A DNA stretch of 64,000 bases from Candidatus Gastranaerophilales bacterium (GCA_944324945.1 CALUYE010000001.1:651937-715936); one strand, 5' to 3'. Counted from the stretch's first letter, positions 51,834-61,416 are shown. Numbers and translations: made by a program. The notes: generated by a model not told the origin, from the sequence alone.

Positions 51834-52984
51834 TCCTGCTCCTTAGAATTTTTATTGCTAATCCAGGCTTTTTTTCTTTTTTCAAGATAAATTCCGCATC
51901 CTAATAAAATAATTCCGCCGATTAAGAAAAATAATGTTTTATCTATAAAGCTCCAGCCGTATCTGCAATAAATCGATAAAATATAAATAAGCAAAAAGAA
52001 GTTTGAAAGGTTAATAAGCGATATATTTTCAAATTTATACCCCCAATAAAGCATATTTGAAACTATATAAATCAAAAACAGATGAGATAAAATATTTGCG
52101 ATAATAGGATTTATAACGGGCGCTATAAGTAATACAAGCATAAAAATCATAAGAAAAACAAGAAAATACGTTTCATTTTTTTTAAGATTGTATTCTGTTT
52201 TATCTTGTAAATAACTCCACAGATTAACCAAAATTAAAACAACGGGAATTATAATATAATAAGGATTTATCATTTGATAAGAAGGATTAATTGAAAAAAT
52301 AAGAATTAAAAAAGTGAAAAATATAATTGTTAAAGCGCATAATTTATAACTTAGCGCAAAATCTCTAAATTTCTTTTCAATAAGAGGAATGTTTGCAAAA
52401 GTGTATAAAATACCGCAGAGTGAAATCGGCATAAATATTGTCCAGATATTAATTTTATCAATATTTAAATCGTAGTAATAATAAGGAAAAATTATAATAA
52501 ATAATATTATTGAAAGCCAATTTATTGCTTTGCTTTTAAAAATAAAAGCCAAAGGAAAAATACTTATAAACCATAAAGATAAAACTGATGAAGCATTTGT
52601 TGACCAATTGTATTTTTGCCCCATTTGAATATAAACGCAGCCTATTAATAATGTTGATAAAAAAATCAAAGCTCCGCCTAATCTTTGAAAATTTTGTTTA
52701 TCGTATTTTAATTTCCATCCCGTAAAAAGGGAAAATATTGAAATCAAAAGAAGAGCTGTTGTCTGGAAAAGCGGAAATTTGTTAAACAGTTCTATAATCC
52801 AATCATTACCCGCAACAAAACAAATTACACCCGTTGCAATAAATATAACTCCTATTGTATAAAGAGTTATCTGGGTTAAAAATTTTGCTTTCTTTTCATT
52901 TTCTTCTTTTAATTCGTTTTCTAAAATTGAAGCAAGATTTTCATCAATAAGATTTTTATCTACCCATCTTTTAATATTTTTCAT
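51830..52984 (-). CDS. DUF2157 membrane protein
   Basis: 384 residues. A short N-terminal cytoplasmic helix (DENLASILENELKEENEKKA) precedes about ten hydrophobic helices covering the rest, typical of DUF2157. Ends with basic cytoplasmic tail (YLEKRKKAWISNKN). Coupled to the GDYXXLXY gene by ATGA. Unknown transport or sensing role. Confidence 0.85.
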   Translation of the reverse strand: MKNIKRWVDKNLIDENLASILENELKEENEKKAKFLTQITLYTIGVIFIATGVICFVAGNDWIIELFNKFPLFQTTALLLISIFSLFTGWKLKYDKQNFQRLGGALIFLSTLLIGCVYIQMGQKYNWSTNASSVLSLWFISIFPLAFIFKSKAINWLSIILFIIIFPYYYYDLNIDKINIWTIFMPISLCGILYTFANIPLIEKKFRDFALSYKLCALTIIFFTFLILIFSINPSYQMINPYYIIIPVVLILVNLWSYLQDKTEYNLKKNETYFLVFLMIFMLVLLIAPVINPIIANILSHLFLIYIVSNMLYWGYKFENISLINLSNFFLLIYILSIYCRYGWSFIDKTLFFLIGGIILLGCGIYLEKRKKAWISNKNSKEQE

Positions 52985-53020
52985 AGGTTTAATTATATAT
53001 TATTTTTAAAATTGTGTAAA

Positions 53021-53578
53021 TTAATTTAACAAATAAACACAAACTCCGAAAACCCCGCCGATTAGCATATATAATACGGGATTAGTTTTAAGTTTAAATG
53101 AAGAAAGATATAAAATAAAAAGTAAAATTAAGGCACCGTAGTTAATTGATGCAAACGAGAATTTATTATTAAAAACAAAAGTATAAATAAGATTTATCCC
53201 GACACCGCCAATAAGCGCACAGGATGTAGGGCGAAGAAAGTATAAAACTTTTTTAACGTATCTGTTGGAACAAAATGTTCGATAAAGCCTGAATACTTGT
53301 GTTGTTATAATAATCATCGGCAGCACAAGCGCAAATGTTGAAATTATTGCTCCCGGTATACCTAAAGTTTTAAACCCCGCAAAAGTTGCCATATTTAGCC
53401 CGATAGGCCCGGGGGTTAAACCGGAAATAGCTATTAACTGCGTTAATTCAAAATGGGTAAACCAGTTATATTTATCGCAAATATGATACAAAAAAGGAAG
53501 CGAGCCATACCCTCCCCCAAAGGTAAAAAGTCCTACTTTGACAAATTCAAAAAATAAACTAAAGGGTATACTAGGCAT
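53021..53578 (-). CDS. Chromate transporter (CHR) half-size protein
   Basis: 185 residues. The CHR motif FVKVGLFTFGGGYGSLPFLY is at the N-terminus, followed by GLTPGPIGLNMATFAGFKT and several helices. Half-size CHR proteins work as pairs; the partner is the overlapping gene. They export chromate or sulfate-like anions in some bacteria; the natural substrate here is unknown. Confidence 0.88.
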   Translation of the reverse strand: MPSIPFSLFFEFVKVGLFTFGGGYGSLPFLYHICDKYNWFTHFELTQLIAISGLTPGPIGLNMATFAGFKTLGIPGAIISTFALVLPMIIITTQVFRLYRTFCSNRYVKKVLYFLRPTSCALIGGVGINLIYTFVFNNKFSFASINYGALILLFILYLSSFKLKTNPVLYMLIGGVFGVCVYLLN

Positions 53579-54119
53579 TTTTTTTATCCTCTATTAATTG
53601 CACCAAAAGTCCAACAGTTATTGAAACTATAATTAATAAAACAGGGCTTACTTTTAAAATAAATAAAATTAAAATTAATAAAAACCAGCCCAGAGTTTTA
53701 AAATCAACTATTGATTTTTCCCACATATCTTTTATCGTAAGATAAATTAATATAATAACGGATACGTTAACTCCCCAAAATAAGCCTTCAATAAAACTTA
53801 TTGACATTATTTTTTGAATTAATATCGCAACAATAACAATTGAAACAAAAGGCGATAAGCTCATTGCAAAAAGCGAAACAAGAGCACCTTTGAATTTTTT
53901 TAATCTGTAGCCGACTAAAATTGCCATATTTGCCGCGATAATCCCGGGCAAACACTGGCTTACGCAATAATAATCATATATTTCATCATCATAAAGCCAG
54001 TTTCTTTTAAGGTTTAATTCATCTTTCATAATAGGAACTATGACATAGCCCCCGCCTAAAAGAATAACTCCTATTTTAAAAAAAACTTTAAAGATGTTAA
54101 ATAAAGTTATTTTTTCCAT
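53571..54119 (-). CDS. Chromate transporter (CHR) half-size protein, partner
   Basis: 182 residues with the same fold: VFFKIGVILLGGGYVIVPIM near the start and CLPGIIAANMAILVGYRLKK. The two genes overlap by 8 bases and are antiparallel halves of one transporter. Located upstream in the operon; 112 bases from the divergent rubrerythrin gene. Confidence 0.88.
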   Translation of the reverse strand: MEKITLFNIFKVFFKIGVILLGGGYVIVPIMKDELNLKRNWLYDDEIYDYYCVSQCLPGIIAANMAILVGYRLKKFKGALVSLFAMSLSPFVSIVIVAILIQKIMSISFIEGLFWGVNVSVIILIYLTIKDMWEKSIVDFKTLGWFLLILILFILKVSPVLLIIVSITVGLLVQLIEDKKNA

Positions 54120-54231
54120 ACAAATTATTTTAATTCAAAAAAATCAAAAAATATATTCTCTTGATTTAGCCAAAAAAGAGAATCCACTAAAAACTTAAGC
54201 AATATAAACTTTTAATAAACAGGAGAAAACT

Positions 54232-54768
54232 ATGGATAAATACGAAAATACTCAAACTAAAAAGAATCTTGAAACAGCACTATACGGTGAATCGCTTGCA
54301 AGGAATAAATATACGTATTATGCAAAAACAGCTAAAAAAGAAGGGTACGAACAAATTTCTTCGCTGTTTTTAAAAACCGCAAATAACGAACAAGAGCATG
54401 CAAAATTGTGGTTTGAAGAACTTTTTGGCAAACACAAAACTCTGCAAAATCTAAAAGAAGCAGCAGGAGTCGAACATTATGAATGGACAACAATGTATGA
54501 AGATTTTGCAAAAACAGCCAAAGAAGAAGGTTTTGAAGATTTAGCAAGAAAGTTTAAACTTGTTGCAACAATTGAAAAATTCCATGAAGAAAGATATAGA
54601 CGCCTTGTTGAAAATATTGAAAACGAAATTGTTTTTAAAAGAGAAGAAAATGAAATTTGGGAATGTCGTAAATGCGGCTATAATTTCTCGGGTAAAGCTG
54701 CCCCTAAAGAATGCCCTGTTTGCAAGCATCCTGTTTCTTATTTTGAAATTCAAGAAGAAAATTATTAA
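54232..54768 (+). CDS. rbr: Rubrerythrin
   Basis: 178 residues. N-terminal ferritin-like four-helix domain with the diiron ligands in [25 protein letters not shown] and EKFHEERY. C-terminal rubredoxin-like domain with two Cx2C pairs (CRKCGYNF and CPVCKHP). It reduces hydrogen peroxide using NADH via electron carriers, a hallmark of anaerobes and microaerophiles. Ribosome binding site AGGAGA. Monocistronic; its stop overlaps the convergent gene by 4 bases. Confidence 0.95.
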   Translation: MDKYENTQTKKNLETALYGESLARNKYTYYAKTAKKEGYEQISSLFLKTANNEQEHAKLWFEELFGKHKTLQNLKEAAGVEHYEWTTMYEDFAKTAKEEGFEDLARKFKLVATIEKFHEERYRRLVENIENEIVFKREENEIWECRKCGYNFSGKAAPKECPVCKHPVSYFEIQEENY

Positions 54769-55382
54769 AATTTAAGTGCATTAATAAAACCTGATACAAT
54801 AGCAGGGTTGAACGCTTTTGAATCCACTACCGTTACAATCAGTTTGCTTGAAGGCGTTTTTGCTTTTTCGTTTGTTGTTGAATAACAAGCAATAATTCCA
54901 ATTACGTTTTTAAAGGGAACATTTTTTACTTTTGCACTGAATTTAATATAAGGAATCGATTTTCCTTTGGCTATATAGCTTCCTTTTTTTAGAATTTGAA
55001 AATTTTCAAAAGTAATTATCGAATCTTTTAAATTATTTAAAAGGGTATTTATTTTCTTATCTATTTCGCCAGTTTTAAAATCGTTAACTGAAATTTTTTC
55101 TTCATTTTTTAAATCGTAAATTGTAATTTTTTGGTTTGTGGGTAAATATTTTGCGTTAATTTTTTTATAGCCGAAAATATTAAAACTTCTTGATAATTGG
55201 TAATCTGAAGGCACATAAGAAAAATCGGCGTAATTTTTCTCGCTTTTTATAAATTCGCTTCTTGGAGGGTTTTGATAATCGTTAATTGTTTTTTTAACAA
55301 ATGCCCAGCCTCCGAAAGCAAAGAAAGCAACAATTAAGAGTATGATTATAATTTTTATAAGTAATTTTTTTAAACAGCCCAT
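54765..55382 (-). CDS. Membrane-anchored protein of unknown function
   Basis: 205 residues. N-terminal helix ([20 protein letters not shown]) acts as anchor or uncleaved signal, then a beta-rich domain ([20 protein letters not shown] ... [14 protein letters not shown]). No recognised family. Probably periplasm-facing. It overlaps the convergent rubrerythrin gene by 4 bases. Confidence 0.65.
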   Translation of the reverse strand: MGCLKKLLIKIIIILLIVAFFAFGGWAFVKKTINDYQNPPRSEFIKSEKNYADFSYVPSDYQLSRSFNIFGYKKINAKYLPTNQKITIYDLKNEEKISVNDFKTGEIDKKINTLLNNLKDSIITFENFQILKKGSYIAKGKSIPYIKFSAKVKNVPFKNVIGIIACYSTTNEKAKTPSSKLIVTVVDSKAFNPAIVSGFINALKF

Positions 55383-55537
55383 TATTTTTCTCCCACAAAT
55401 AAAATACTACAAAATTTAAAAAAACAAAAAGAATGTTAAGTTTTCATAAGATTTTTTAATTTTAGTCAATTCAAGCATCTTTTTTGTTTTTTTATAAATA
55501 ATTGTCTTGATTACAACAAATATGGAAGTGCTAAAGA

Positions 55538-55831
55538 ATGGAAGAAAGTTACAAAGATGATGGTACGTATGTTGCAAAAAAATACGTCTTTGGTGTTTTG
55601 CAAAGTATTAATGTTAAAACCAAAAACGGTTCTATGATCGAAACTTTGTTTAGCGAAAACAATCTGAAGATATACGAAAAAATTGAAAAGCCAAGCGGTG
55701 AAATCATTATCACACACTTTAAAAACGGTATAAGAGCATACGAACAATTTAAAGCTAAAGATGAAACTTCCTGGAAATACAGTGTATTTGACAGCGAAGG
55801 CAAAACCAAAAAGCCATGCAGCATTTTTTAG
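55538..55831 (+). CDS. Small protein of unknown function
   Basis: 97 residues, no signal or membrane segment. Beta-rich with alternating strands (KKYVFGVLQSINVKTKNGSM; GEIIITHFKNGIRAYEQFKA). GGAAG upstream. Codon use matches the neighbours. Function not recognised. Confidence 0.55.
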   Translation: MEESYKDDGTYVAKKYVFGVLQSINVKTKNGSMIETLFSENNLKIYEKIEKPSGEIIITHFKNGIRAYEQFKAKDETSWKYSVFDSEGKTKKPCSIF

Positions 55832-55917
55832 TTTACTTTTGTAAATTATTTAAATCTTAATTTGCTTTTGTTTTTTGTCTGTAATAGACTTATATTGTTA
55901 TATAAGTAAAAAGTTTC

Positions 55918-56010
55918 GGCTACATATTTTAAAATATATTCCAAATGGTATTTTAGCCAGCCTTAACCATAGAGGTCGGAATAGCTGAAATAAAGAAAGG
56001 ACAAGAAACT
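55918..56010 (+). promoter_or_regulatory. Possible structured leader of rpsB
   Basis: The 5' region of rpsB contains GGCTA (55918-55922) that can pair with TAGCC (55954-55958), then CCAGCCTTAACCATAGAGG and GAATAGCT words. S2 mRNAs in several phyla carry an autoregulatory leader. Pairing is suggested by eye only. Confidence 0.3.
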
Positions 56011-56772
56011 ATGGCTCAAGCTACATTAGTAGAATTATTGGATGCAGGTGTACACTTCGGACACCAAACACAAAAATGGAACCCGAAAATGAAACAGTAT
56101 ATTTTCGGCGCTAAAAACGGTATTTATATTATCGATTTAAGAAAAACTTCCGATTTACTGGATAAAGCTTATGAAGTGGTTAGAAAAATCGCTTCTCAAG
56201 GTAAAAATGTTTTATTTGTCGGTACTAAAAAGCAAGCCGTTGACGTTATCGCCCAAGAAGCAACAAGATGCGGTGCATATTATATCAACCGTCGTTGGTT
56301 GGGCGGCATGATGACAAACTTTGAAACAATCAGAGGAAGAGTTAATAAATTAAGAGAATTGGAATCATTCCTTGAATCGGGTGCTGCAAACAAACTTCCC
56401 AAAAAAGAAATTGCACAACTAAACAGACAAGTTGCAAAATTATCAAAAACTTTGGGCGGTATTAAAGAAATGAAAGGCATGCCCGATATTTTAGTTGTGG
56501 TTGATCAAAAGAAAGAACTAATCGCAATAAAAGAAGCAAATAAATTAGGTATCCCTGTTGTTTGCTTAGCTGATACAAACGCTGATACGGACGGAATTGA
56601 CTATATTATTCCGGGTAATGATGATGCTCTTCGCTCAATTAAATTAATAACTTCAAAAATGGCAGATGCTGTTTTGGAAGGCAAAGAACTTAGAGCAAAC
56701 AATGCTAAAACAACGGGAAAAATCGAAAAAATAGAAGCAAAAGACGCTAACGCGCAACCAATTGAAGCATAG
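56011..56772 (+). CDS. rpsB: 30S ribosomal protein S2
   Basis: 253 residues. Blocks [60 protein letters not shown] and [20 protein letters not shown] are diagnostic. S2 is essential for translation initiation. Ribosome binding site AAAGGA; tsf follows after 26 bases, the universal rpsB-tsf order. Confidence 0.97.
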   Translation: MAQATLVELLDAGVHFGHQTQKWNPKMKQYIFGAKNGIYIIDLRKTSDLLDKAYEVVRKIASQGKNVLFVGTKKQAVDVIAQEATRCGAYYINRRWLGGMMTNFETIRGRVNKLRELESFLESGAANKLPKKEIAQLNRQVAKLSKTLGGIKEMKGMPDILVVVDQKKELIAIKEANKLGIPVVCLADTNADTDGIDYIIPGNDDALRSIKLITSKMADAVLEGKELRANNAKTTGKIEKIEAKDANAQPIEA

Positions 56773-56798
56773 TTACAATTAGAATCAGGAGAAAAATA

Positions 56799-57683
56799 AT
56801 GGAAATTAAAGCATCAATGGTAAAAGAGCTTAGAGATAAAACAGGTGCCGGCATGATGGATGCCAAAAAAGCTCTTGTTGAAACCAATGGCGATATGGAT
56901 AAAGCAATCGAATTTTTAAGACAAAAAGGAATTGCTTCAGCAGATAAAAAAATGGGCAGAATTGCAGCAGAAGGTGTTATAGCATCAACAATTGACTCCA
57001 ATAAAGGTGTTATGGTTGAAATCAACTGCGAAACCGACTTCGTTGCAAAAAATGAAGATTTTAAATCTTTCGCTCAAGATATGGCAAGCGCAATTTTAGC
57101 AATGAATCCTTCAAGTGTTGAAGAATTTTTAGCTATGACTTGCCCTAAATGCGGTCAAAAAATCGAAGACATCATAAAAGAAAAAATCGCAAAAATCGGC
57201 GAAAAAATCACAATCAGAAGATTTGTTAAATATGATGCCGATTGCTGCGTTAATACATATATCCACAACGGCAAAATCGGTGTTTTACTTGAAGCAAAAT
57301 GTGTAAACTGCAATGATGAAACAAAAACAATTACAAAAGATATCTGTTTACACATTGCATCAAACGCTCCTGAATTTGTTTCAAGAGAAGAAATTCCCGC
57401 TTCGGTTATCGAAGAAGAAAAAAGAATCGAAATGGGAAAAGAAGATTTAGCTAAAAAACCCGAAAATATCAGAGAAAAAATTGTTGAAGGCAGAGTTAAT
57501 AAGTTAATGTCTCAAAGATGCCTATTAGAACAACCTTTTGTTAAAAACCCTGATATTACAATAGCTCAATTAATCGAAGGCAAATTATCCATCGTAAAAT
57601 TTGACAGATACGTTCTTGGCGAAGGACTTGAAAAAAGACAAGACAATTTCGCTCAAGAAGTTATGAGTCAAATAAAAGGCTAA
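56799..57683 (+). CDS. tsf: Elongation factor Ts with extra CxxC pairs
   Basis: 294 residues. N-terminal UBA-like KELRDKTGAGMMDAKKAL and the catalytic core NCETDFVAKNEDFKSFAQ are standard; EF-Ts exchanges GDP for GTP on EF-Tu. Unusual here: cysteine pairs CPKC (115-118) and CVNC (168-171), plus a CC at 149-150. The CPKCGQ pair sits where other EF-Ts proteins have a plain Lys/Glu-rich segment. The pattern fits a zinc ribbon. GAT before IEGKLSIVKFDRYVLGEGLE is normal. rpsB-tsf operon followed by a terminator. Confidence 0.95.
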   Translation: MEIKASMVKELRDKTGAGMMDAKKALVETNGDMDKAIEFLRQKGIASADKKMGRIAAEGVIASTIDSNKGVMVEINCETDFVAKNEDFKSFAQDMASAILAMNPSSVEEFLAMTCPKCGQKIEDIIKEKIAKIGEKITIRRFVKYDADCCVNTYIHNGKIGVLLEAKCVNCNDETKTITKDICLHIASNAPEFVSREEIPASVIEEEKRIEMGKEDLAKKPENIREKIVEGRVNKLMSQRCLLEQPFVKNPDITIAQLIEGKLSIVKFDRYVLGEGLEKRQDNFAQEVMSQIKG

Positions 57684-57690
57684 ATTATAT

Positions 57691-57727
57691 AAAAGAAACT
57701 TAAATATTTTTTATTTAAGTTTCTTTT
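57691..57727 (+). terminator. Intrinsic terminator after tsf
   Basis: AAAAGAAACTTAAATA (57691-57706) pairs perfectly with TATTTAAGTTTCTTTT (57712-57727), 16 bp with a five-T loop and T-rich exit. It lies 8 bases past the tsf stop. Confidence 0.9.
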
Positions 57728-57789
57728 GTTTATGTTATAATCATTTTGTAACAATAAGCACATTAAACAACTAAATATAAACAAATTTT

Positions 57790-57863
<74 letters not shown>

Positions 57864-57922
57864 AAATTTGTTTATTTATACAAATTTTTAAAATTTTTAG
57901 GAAAATAATTTAATAATAATTA

Positions 57923-57948
57923 AAATGCGCTCAATGTTGAGCGCATTT
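57923..57948 (-). terminator. Hairpin after the cupin pseudogene
   Basis: AAATGCGCTCAA / TTGAGCGCATTT, 12-bp perfect arms at 57923-57934 and 57937-57948. It lies 6 bases past the pseudogene stop on the minus strand and has A/T flanks on both sides. Confidence 0.75.
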
Positions 57949-57953
57949 ATATT

Positions 57954-58190
57954 TTAGCATATTTGCGCATCATTAAGTCCGTATTGCTCAAGCGAATTTG
58001 TTTTTGCTTGAATACAGATAAAATGAAGTTCGTTATTACCTGTATTTTCAATGGTTCTGCTTGAAGAGGGTTCTATTTTTATACATGAACCTTCTTTTAC
58101 GTTAATTTTTCATTATCTACGGTTATAATTCCTTCGCCTTTTAGAATAATTTTTGTAACATATTTCAGGGCTATTTATTTTATATAAAAA
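57954..58190 (-). pseudogene. Cupin-domain protein, 5'-truncated and frameshifted
   Basis: The minus strand reads VTKIILKGEGIITVDNEK, a frameshift in the T run near 58110, then NVKEGSCIKIEPSSSRTIEN and ELHFICIQAKTNSLEQYGLN to a stop at 57954. The GEGxxTVDNE / PSSSRTIEN pattern is a cupin double motif. The N-terminal part and start codon are missing. Inactive copy of a small cupin enzyme or sensor. Confidence 0.6.
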
Positions 58191-58221
58191 AGTAAATGCC
58201 ATAATCGGCATTTGCTTTTTT
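58186..58221 (-). terminator. Terminator after the minus-strand MBL gene
   Basis: On the minus strand AAAAAAGCAAATGCC ... GGCATTTACTTTTTT forms a stem with one G-T or mismatch position and a T tract; 13 bases past the stop. Confidence 0.7.
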
Positions 58222-58233
58222 ATATTATTTGTT

Positions 58234-59010
58234 CTAAAAACTCATCGTCTCGCCATCATCAGGTATTAGAAGATTTTTTATATCGTATTTATTTTTAAAT
58301 TCCTTTAAATCTTTTCTTGTAAGAGTCAGGTGGCTTACTGTATCCATGTGGCTTGCAATAATGGTTGAATTTGGAGAATTTTTTAAAACTTCTTTTATAT
58401 CTTCAATATTCATAATTAAGCGCTCGTTATTCGAAACAGTAGCAGCACATGCGTTAATGATTACAATCTCGGGATGATATTTATCAAGGGCTTCTTTTAC
58501 TTCGGGGCAAAAAATCGTATCCCCTGCTATATATAGCGTTTTTTCATTATTTGATTTAAATACAACACCCATAGCATCATAAGCTACGTTAAAAGAATCG
58601 CAAAAAGGCTTCATAATTTCTCTTTTGCCGTGCTGTGTTTTGGTTTTGTAAAGGGTTATATTTTTAAATTCTGTGGAGTTGGATAAAATTTCAACATCCA
58701 AAAACCCTTTTTGTGTAATATAGTCTTTATCTTCCTTTGATTGTACAAATATTTTTTTATTTTTATCGATTGAATTTTGTGCAAATTCGTCCCAATGATC
58801 GGGATGAACATGAGTAATAATGACCGCATCAACATCGACTATTTTTTCTATTTCAAATGGAAGTTCAACTCTGGGCTGGCGAATGTTTGAATTTAATGCC
58901 ATATCAAAACCGGGCATATAATCTTTTGGCATAAGCCAGGGGTCAATTAAAAATTTTGTATTTTCGTATTCAACAATTAACGTTGCGTTTCTTATTTGTG
59001 TGATTTTCAT
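58234..59010 (-). CDS. MBL-fold hydrolase, UlaG-like
   Basis: About 258 residues from ATG 59010, chosen because GGAGG lies immediately upstream; a longer frame starts at 59067 inside the promoter of the divergent gene. Motifs VIITHVHPDHWDEF (zinc ligands), IAGDTIFCPEV and IIASHMDTVSH follow the UlaG/YycJ-like MBL pattern. Substrate unknown. Divergent HxlR regulator probably controls it. Confidence 0.8.
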   Translation of the reverse strand: MKITQIRNATLIVEYENTKFLIDPWLMPKDYMPGFDMALNSNIRQPRVELPFEIEKIVDVDAVIITHVHPDHWDEFAQNSIDKNKKIFVQSKEDKDYITQKGFLDVEILSNSTEFKNITLYKTKTQHGKREIMKPFCDSFNVAYDAMGVVFKSNNEKTLYIAGDTIFCPEVKEALDKYHPEIVIINACAATVSNNERLIMNIEDIKEVLKNSPNSTIIASHMDTVSHLTLTRKDLKEFKNKYDIKNLLIPDDGETMSF

Positions 59011-59052
59011 GTATTCCTCCTTTAAGCTAAATTTTATATAACTGTTTTCTTT

Positions 59053-59096
59053 TTGACAAGAATGCACTTTTTTGTATAATACTTACTAAAAAGTAA
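59053..59096 (+). promoter_or_regulatory. Promoter and candidate HxlR operator
   Basis: TTGACA (59053-59058) and TATAAT (59075-59080) at 16-bp spacing form a near-consensus promoter for the HxlR gene. It is followed by the palindrome TTACT-AAAA-AGTAA (59083-59096) over the expected transcription start. HxlR proteins bind such ACTTACT-type dyads. The palindrome also lies close to the divergent MBL gene. Confidence 0.65.
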
Positions 59097-59112
59097 ATAA
59101 GGTATAATCAAC

Positions 59113-59466
59113 ATGACAAAACAAAAAGACGAATACAAATGTCCGCTTGAAGCAACCATGGATATAATCGGGGGTAAATACAAAGGGGTGATAATCGGTC
59201 ATCTGATAAATAAAACTTTAAGATATAACGAACTTCAAAAGCTCATTTCACATGCAACTCCAAAAATGCTTATTCAGCAGCTTAAAGAGCTTGAAATTGA
59301 CGGAATTATCAAAAGAAAGTTATATCCTGTAGTTCCGCCTAAAACGGAATATTCCCTAACGGAAAGAGGAAAAACTTTAATTCCTGCCATAATTGAACTT
59401 AACAAATGGGGAATGAAATATTTAAAAGAAGAAAACATCCCCTGTGCATATAAAGGTGATATATAA
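59113..59466 (+). CDS. HxlR-family winged-helix regulator
   Basis: 117 residues. CPLEATMDIIGGKYKGVIIG at the N-terminus includes the conserved redox-type cysteine (Cys11). ELQKLISHATPKMLIQQLKE is the recognition region and TEYSLTERGKTLIPAI the wing. HxlR proteins sense electrophiles or aldehydes through that cysteine. Divergent from the MBL hydrolase, its probable target. Confidence 0.9.
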   Translation: MTKQKDEYKCPLEATMDIIGGKYKGVIIGHLINKTLRYNELQKLISHATPKMLIQQLKELEIDGIIKRKLYPVVPPKTEYSLTERGKTLIPAIIELNKWGMKYLKEENIPCAYKGDI

Positions 59467-59597
59467 TTCACTGTTTGAAATAATAAGTAATTTGCGATAT
59501 TTTTTTGTTTAAATATATACAATTGGTATCTTTTTATTTTTAGTGGCAATTTTTGATATTTAGTTGTTTATCAGAATTACAAGAAAGGATAAAAACG

Positions 59598-60848
59598 ATG
59601 CAAGTTAGGAATAATCATATTAACACTTTTCAAAAATCAGCTTCACTGAATTCTAAATCAAAATCAAATATTCATTTCAAAGGTGATGATTCCAAAAATA
59701 AAATTAATGTTTCCAATCCTGAATATTTTCAGGCAAATTACGGAATAGATACTAAATCTGATATTAAATATCAAATAATAGAAGATAAAAACGGCACTTT
59801 AAGCATTCAATCAATCGTTAAATTATCAACAGGAGACTTTTTTAGCTTAAATATAGATGATGTAACTTCGGATAAATTTTTAAAAGATAAAAACGGAGAA
59901 ATTAATAGCGGCTTAACTAAAAAATTCATATCACTATATAAGGCAATAATGGAAGATATGGTAAAAGAAAATAATGACAGGTTAGAATTTTACGAACGCA
60001 AAATGCGCGATAATTCTCCTGCTCCGGGATTAGATCCTATACAAGCAGTTTTATTTGAATTAGAAAACAAGTCATCATGTGATGAATTTTCAAGAAATAT
60101 TGTAGATAATATTGATGCAAAACACAAAAGAGAACTTTCAAAAATTTTGCATGAATTTTCATCTGACGAAAGAATGCATCTATCAGACAAAGCGCTTAAT
60201 TTAGTAAGGGATTTATTTGAAATATCAAGGACAAAAGACGGTTATGACCTATCGGATTTAAATAGAAAGAAAGCCATAATAAATAGAATAGATTCTTTAA
60301 GCTATAATTTTAATGATTCAGAAATTTTACCAAAACTTCTTTATTATACAAAAAAAGAAGATGGATCTTATAATATTTCTTTAATTGATGATGCTATAAG
60401 ATTGATGAAATCTTTTAATAGTGTTGTTGATGTTAAAACAACCGTAGATATTCTTGAAAAATATTGCTCAAAAGATAAGAAAAGCCATGATGAAATACTA
60501 AATACAATGATTAAATTACAAAAAAGCGAATATTCAATTGATGCTTATAATTCTGAATTTGAAGATATCATGAATCTTTGTTTTGATAAAAACGATAATT
60601 TTTCACCCTTAAGAGCAAAATATATTCTTGATTCAACAGATTATATCAACGATTACATAGATGAAAATATGGAAGATTTTGATGATTATCCGCTATACTG
60701 CAAAGAAGGCAAAAACGCCATAGAAGAATATTTTAAACTTTCAATTGATAATAACGAATTTAAGCCCACTATTGATTTAAAAGATTTCATCCGAATCAAA
60801 CTTTCCTTAATTAATCAAGATGTTCCTTCAAGCGGATTTTTAAGCTAA
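59598..60848 (+). CDS. Lineage-type protein with N-terminal FxG motif
   Basis: About 416 residues from ATG 59598, preceded by AAAGGA; an upstream in-frame start at 59553 lacks support. N-terminal tail QVRNNHINTFQKSASL leads to SNIHFKGDDSKNK (FxG motif). The rest is helical and charged (RDLFEISRTKDGYDLSDLNR) with no membrane segment. No known family. The motif and N-terminal tail resemble the gene at 40610. Confidence 0.65.
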   Translation: MQVRNNHINTFQKSASLNSKSKSNIHFKGDDSKNKINVSNPEYFQANYGIDTKSDIKYQIIEDKNGTLSIQSIVKLSTGDFFSLNIDDVTSDKFLKDKNGEINSGLTKKFISLYKAIMEDMVKENNDRLEFYERKMRDNSPAPGLDPIQAVLFELENKSSCDEFSRNIVDNIDAKHKRELSKILHEFSSDERMHLSDKALNLVRDLFEISRTKDGYDLSDLNRKKAIINRIDSLSYNFNDSEILPKLLYYTKKEDGSYNISLIDDAIRLMKSFNSVVDVKTTVDILEKYCSKDKKSHDEILNTMIKLQKSEYSIDAYNSEFEDIMNLCFDKNDNFSPLRAKYILDSTDYINDYIDENMEDFDDYPLYCKEGKNAIEEYFKLSIDNNEFKPTIDLKDFIRIKLSLINQDVPSSGFLS

Positions 60849-60874
60849 AATTAATACATAAATTTCAATTTTGT

Positions 60875-61375
60875 ATGAAAAATTTTTATAAAAATCTGAA
60901 AGGATATAGTATAGGTATTGCAATATTTTTATTTGCCATACCTGTTTTGATGTACTATATATCAACTGTTTTAATTTTCCCTATTGATTTATTTATTCTT
61001 AAAATAATAGCAATATTTTTAATATTAACAGGTGTTATATTTATAATCCTGTCTAATATATACATGATTAAAAAAGGAAAAGGCTGTCCTGCTGACGGGT
61101 TTGGTATTTCAATAGGGGAGCGCACAAAAAACTTAATAACAACGGGGCCTTACAGATATTGCAGAAATCCAATGCTTTTCGCTACATTTATATTTTATTT
61201 GGGATTATCCTTTTTGTTTAATTCTTATAGTGCTCTATTAATCCCCGTAATTTTTATAATCTTTATGATATGCTACATAAAAAAGTATGAAGAGCCAAGA
61301 TTATCCAAAGACTTTAAAAATGCTTACCATGATTATAAAAAATCCACCCCAATGCTTTTTCCAAAATTAAAATAA
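60875..61375 (+). CDS. Isoprenylcysteine/phospholipid methyltransferase-like membrane protein
   Basis: 166 residues. Four to five helices; C-terminal motif GPYRYCRNPMLFATFIFYLG and KYEEPRLSKDFKNAYHDYKK are the SAM-binding signature of ICMT/PEMT-type integral membrane methyltransferases. Substrate unknown (lipid or isoprenoid cysteine). No clear ribosome binding site at ATG 60875. Confidence 0.85.
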   Translation: MKNFYKNLKGYSIGIAIFLFAIPVLMYYISTVLIFPIDLFILKIIAIFLILTGVIFIILSNIYMIKKGKGCPADGFGISIGERTKNLITTGPYRYCRNPMLFATFIFYLGLSFLFNSYSALLIPVIFIIFMICYIKKYEEPRLSKDFKNAYHDYKKSTPMLFPKLK

Positions 61376-61416
61376 CATAAATATTTCAAATACAAAAAAC
61401 TGATTCAAAACAATAA

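Noticed and set aside
53021..54119. Chromate transporter pair as a metal-resistance island
   Set aside because: No regulator or chromate-specific partner; half-size CHR pairs are common housekeeping genes in gut bacteria.
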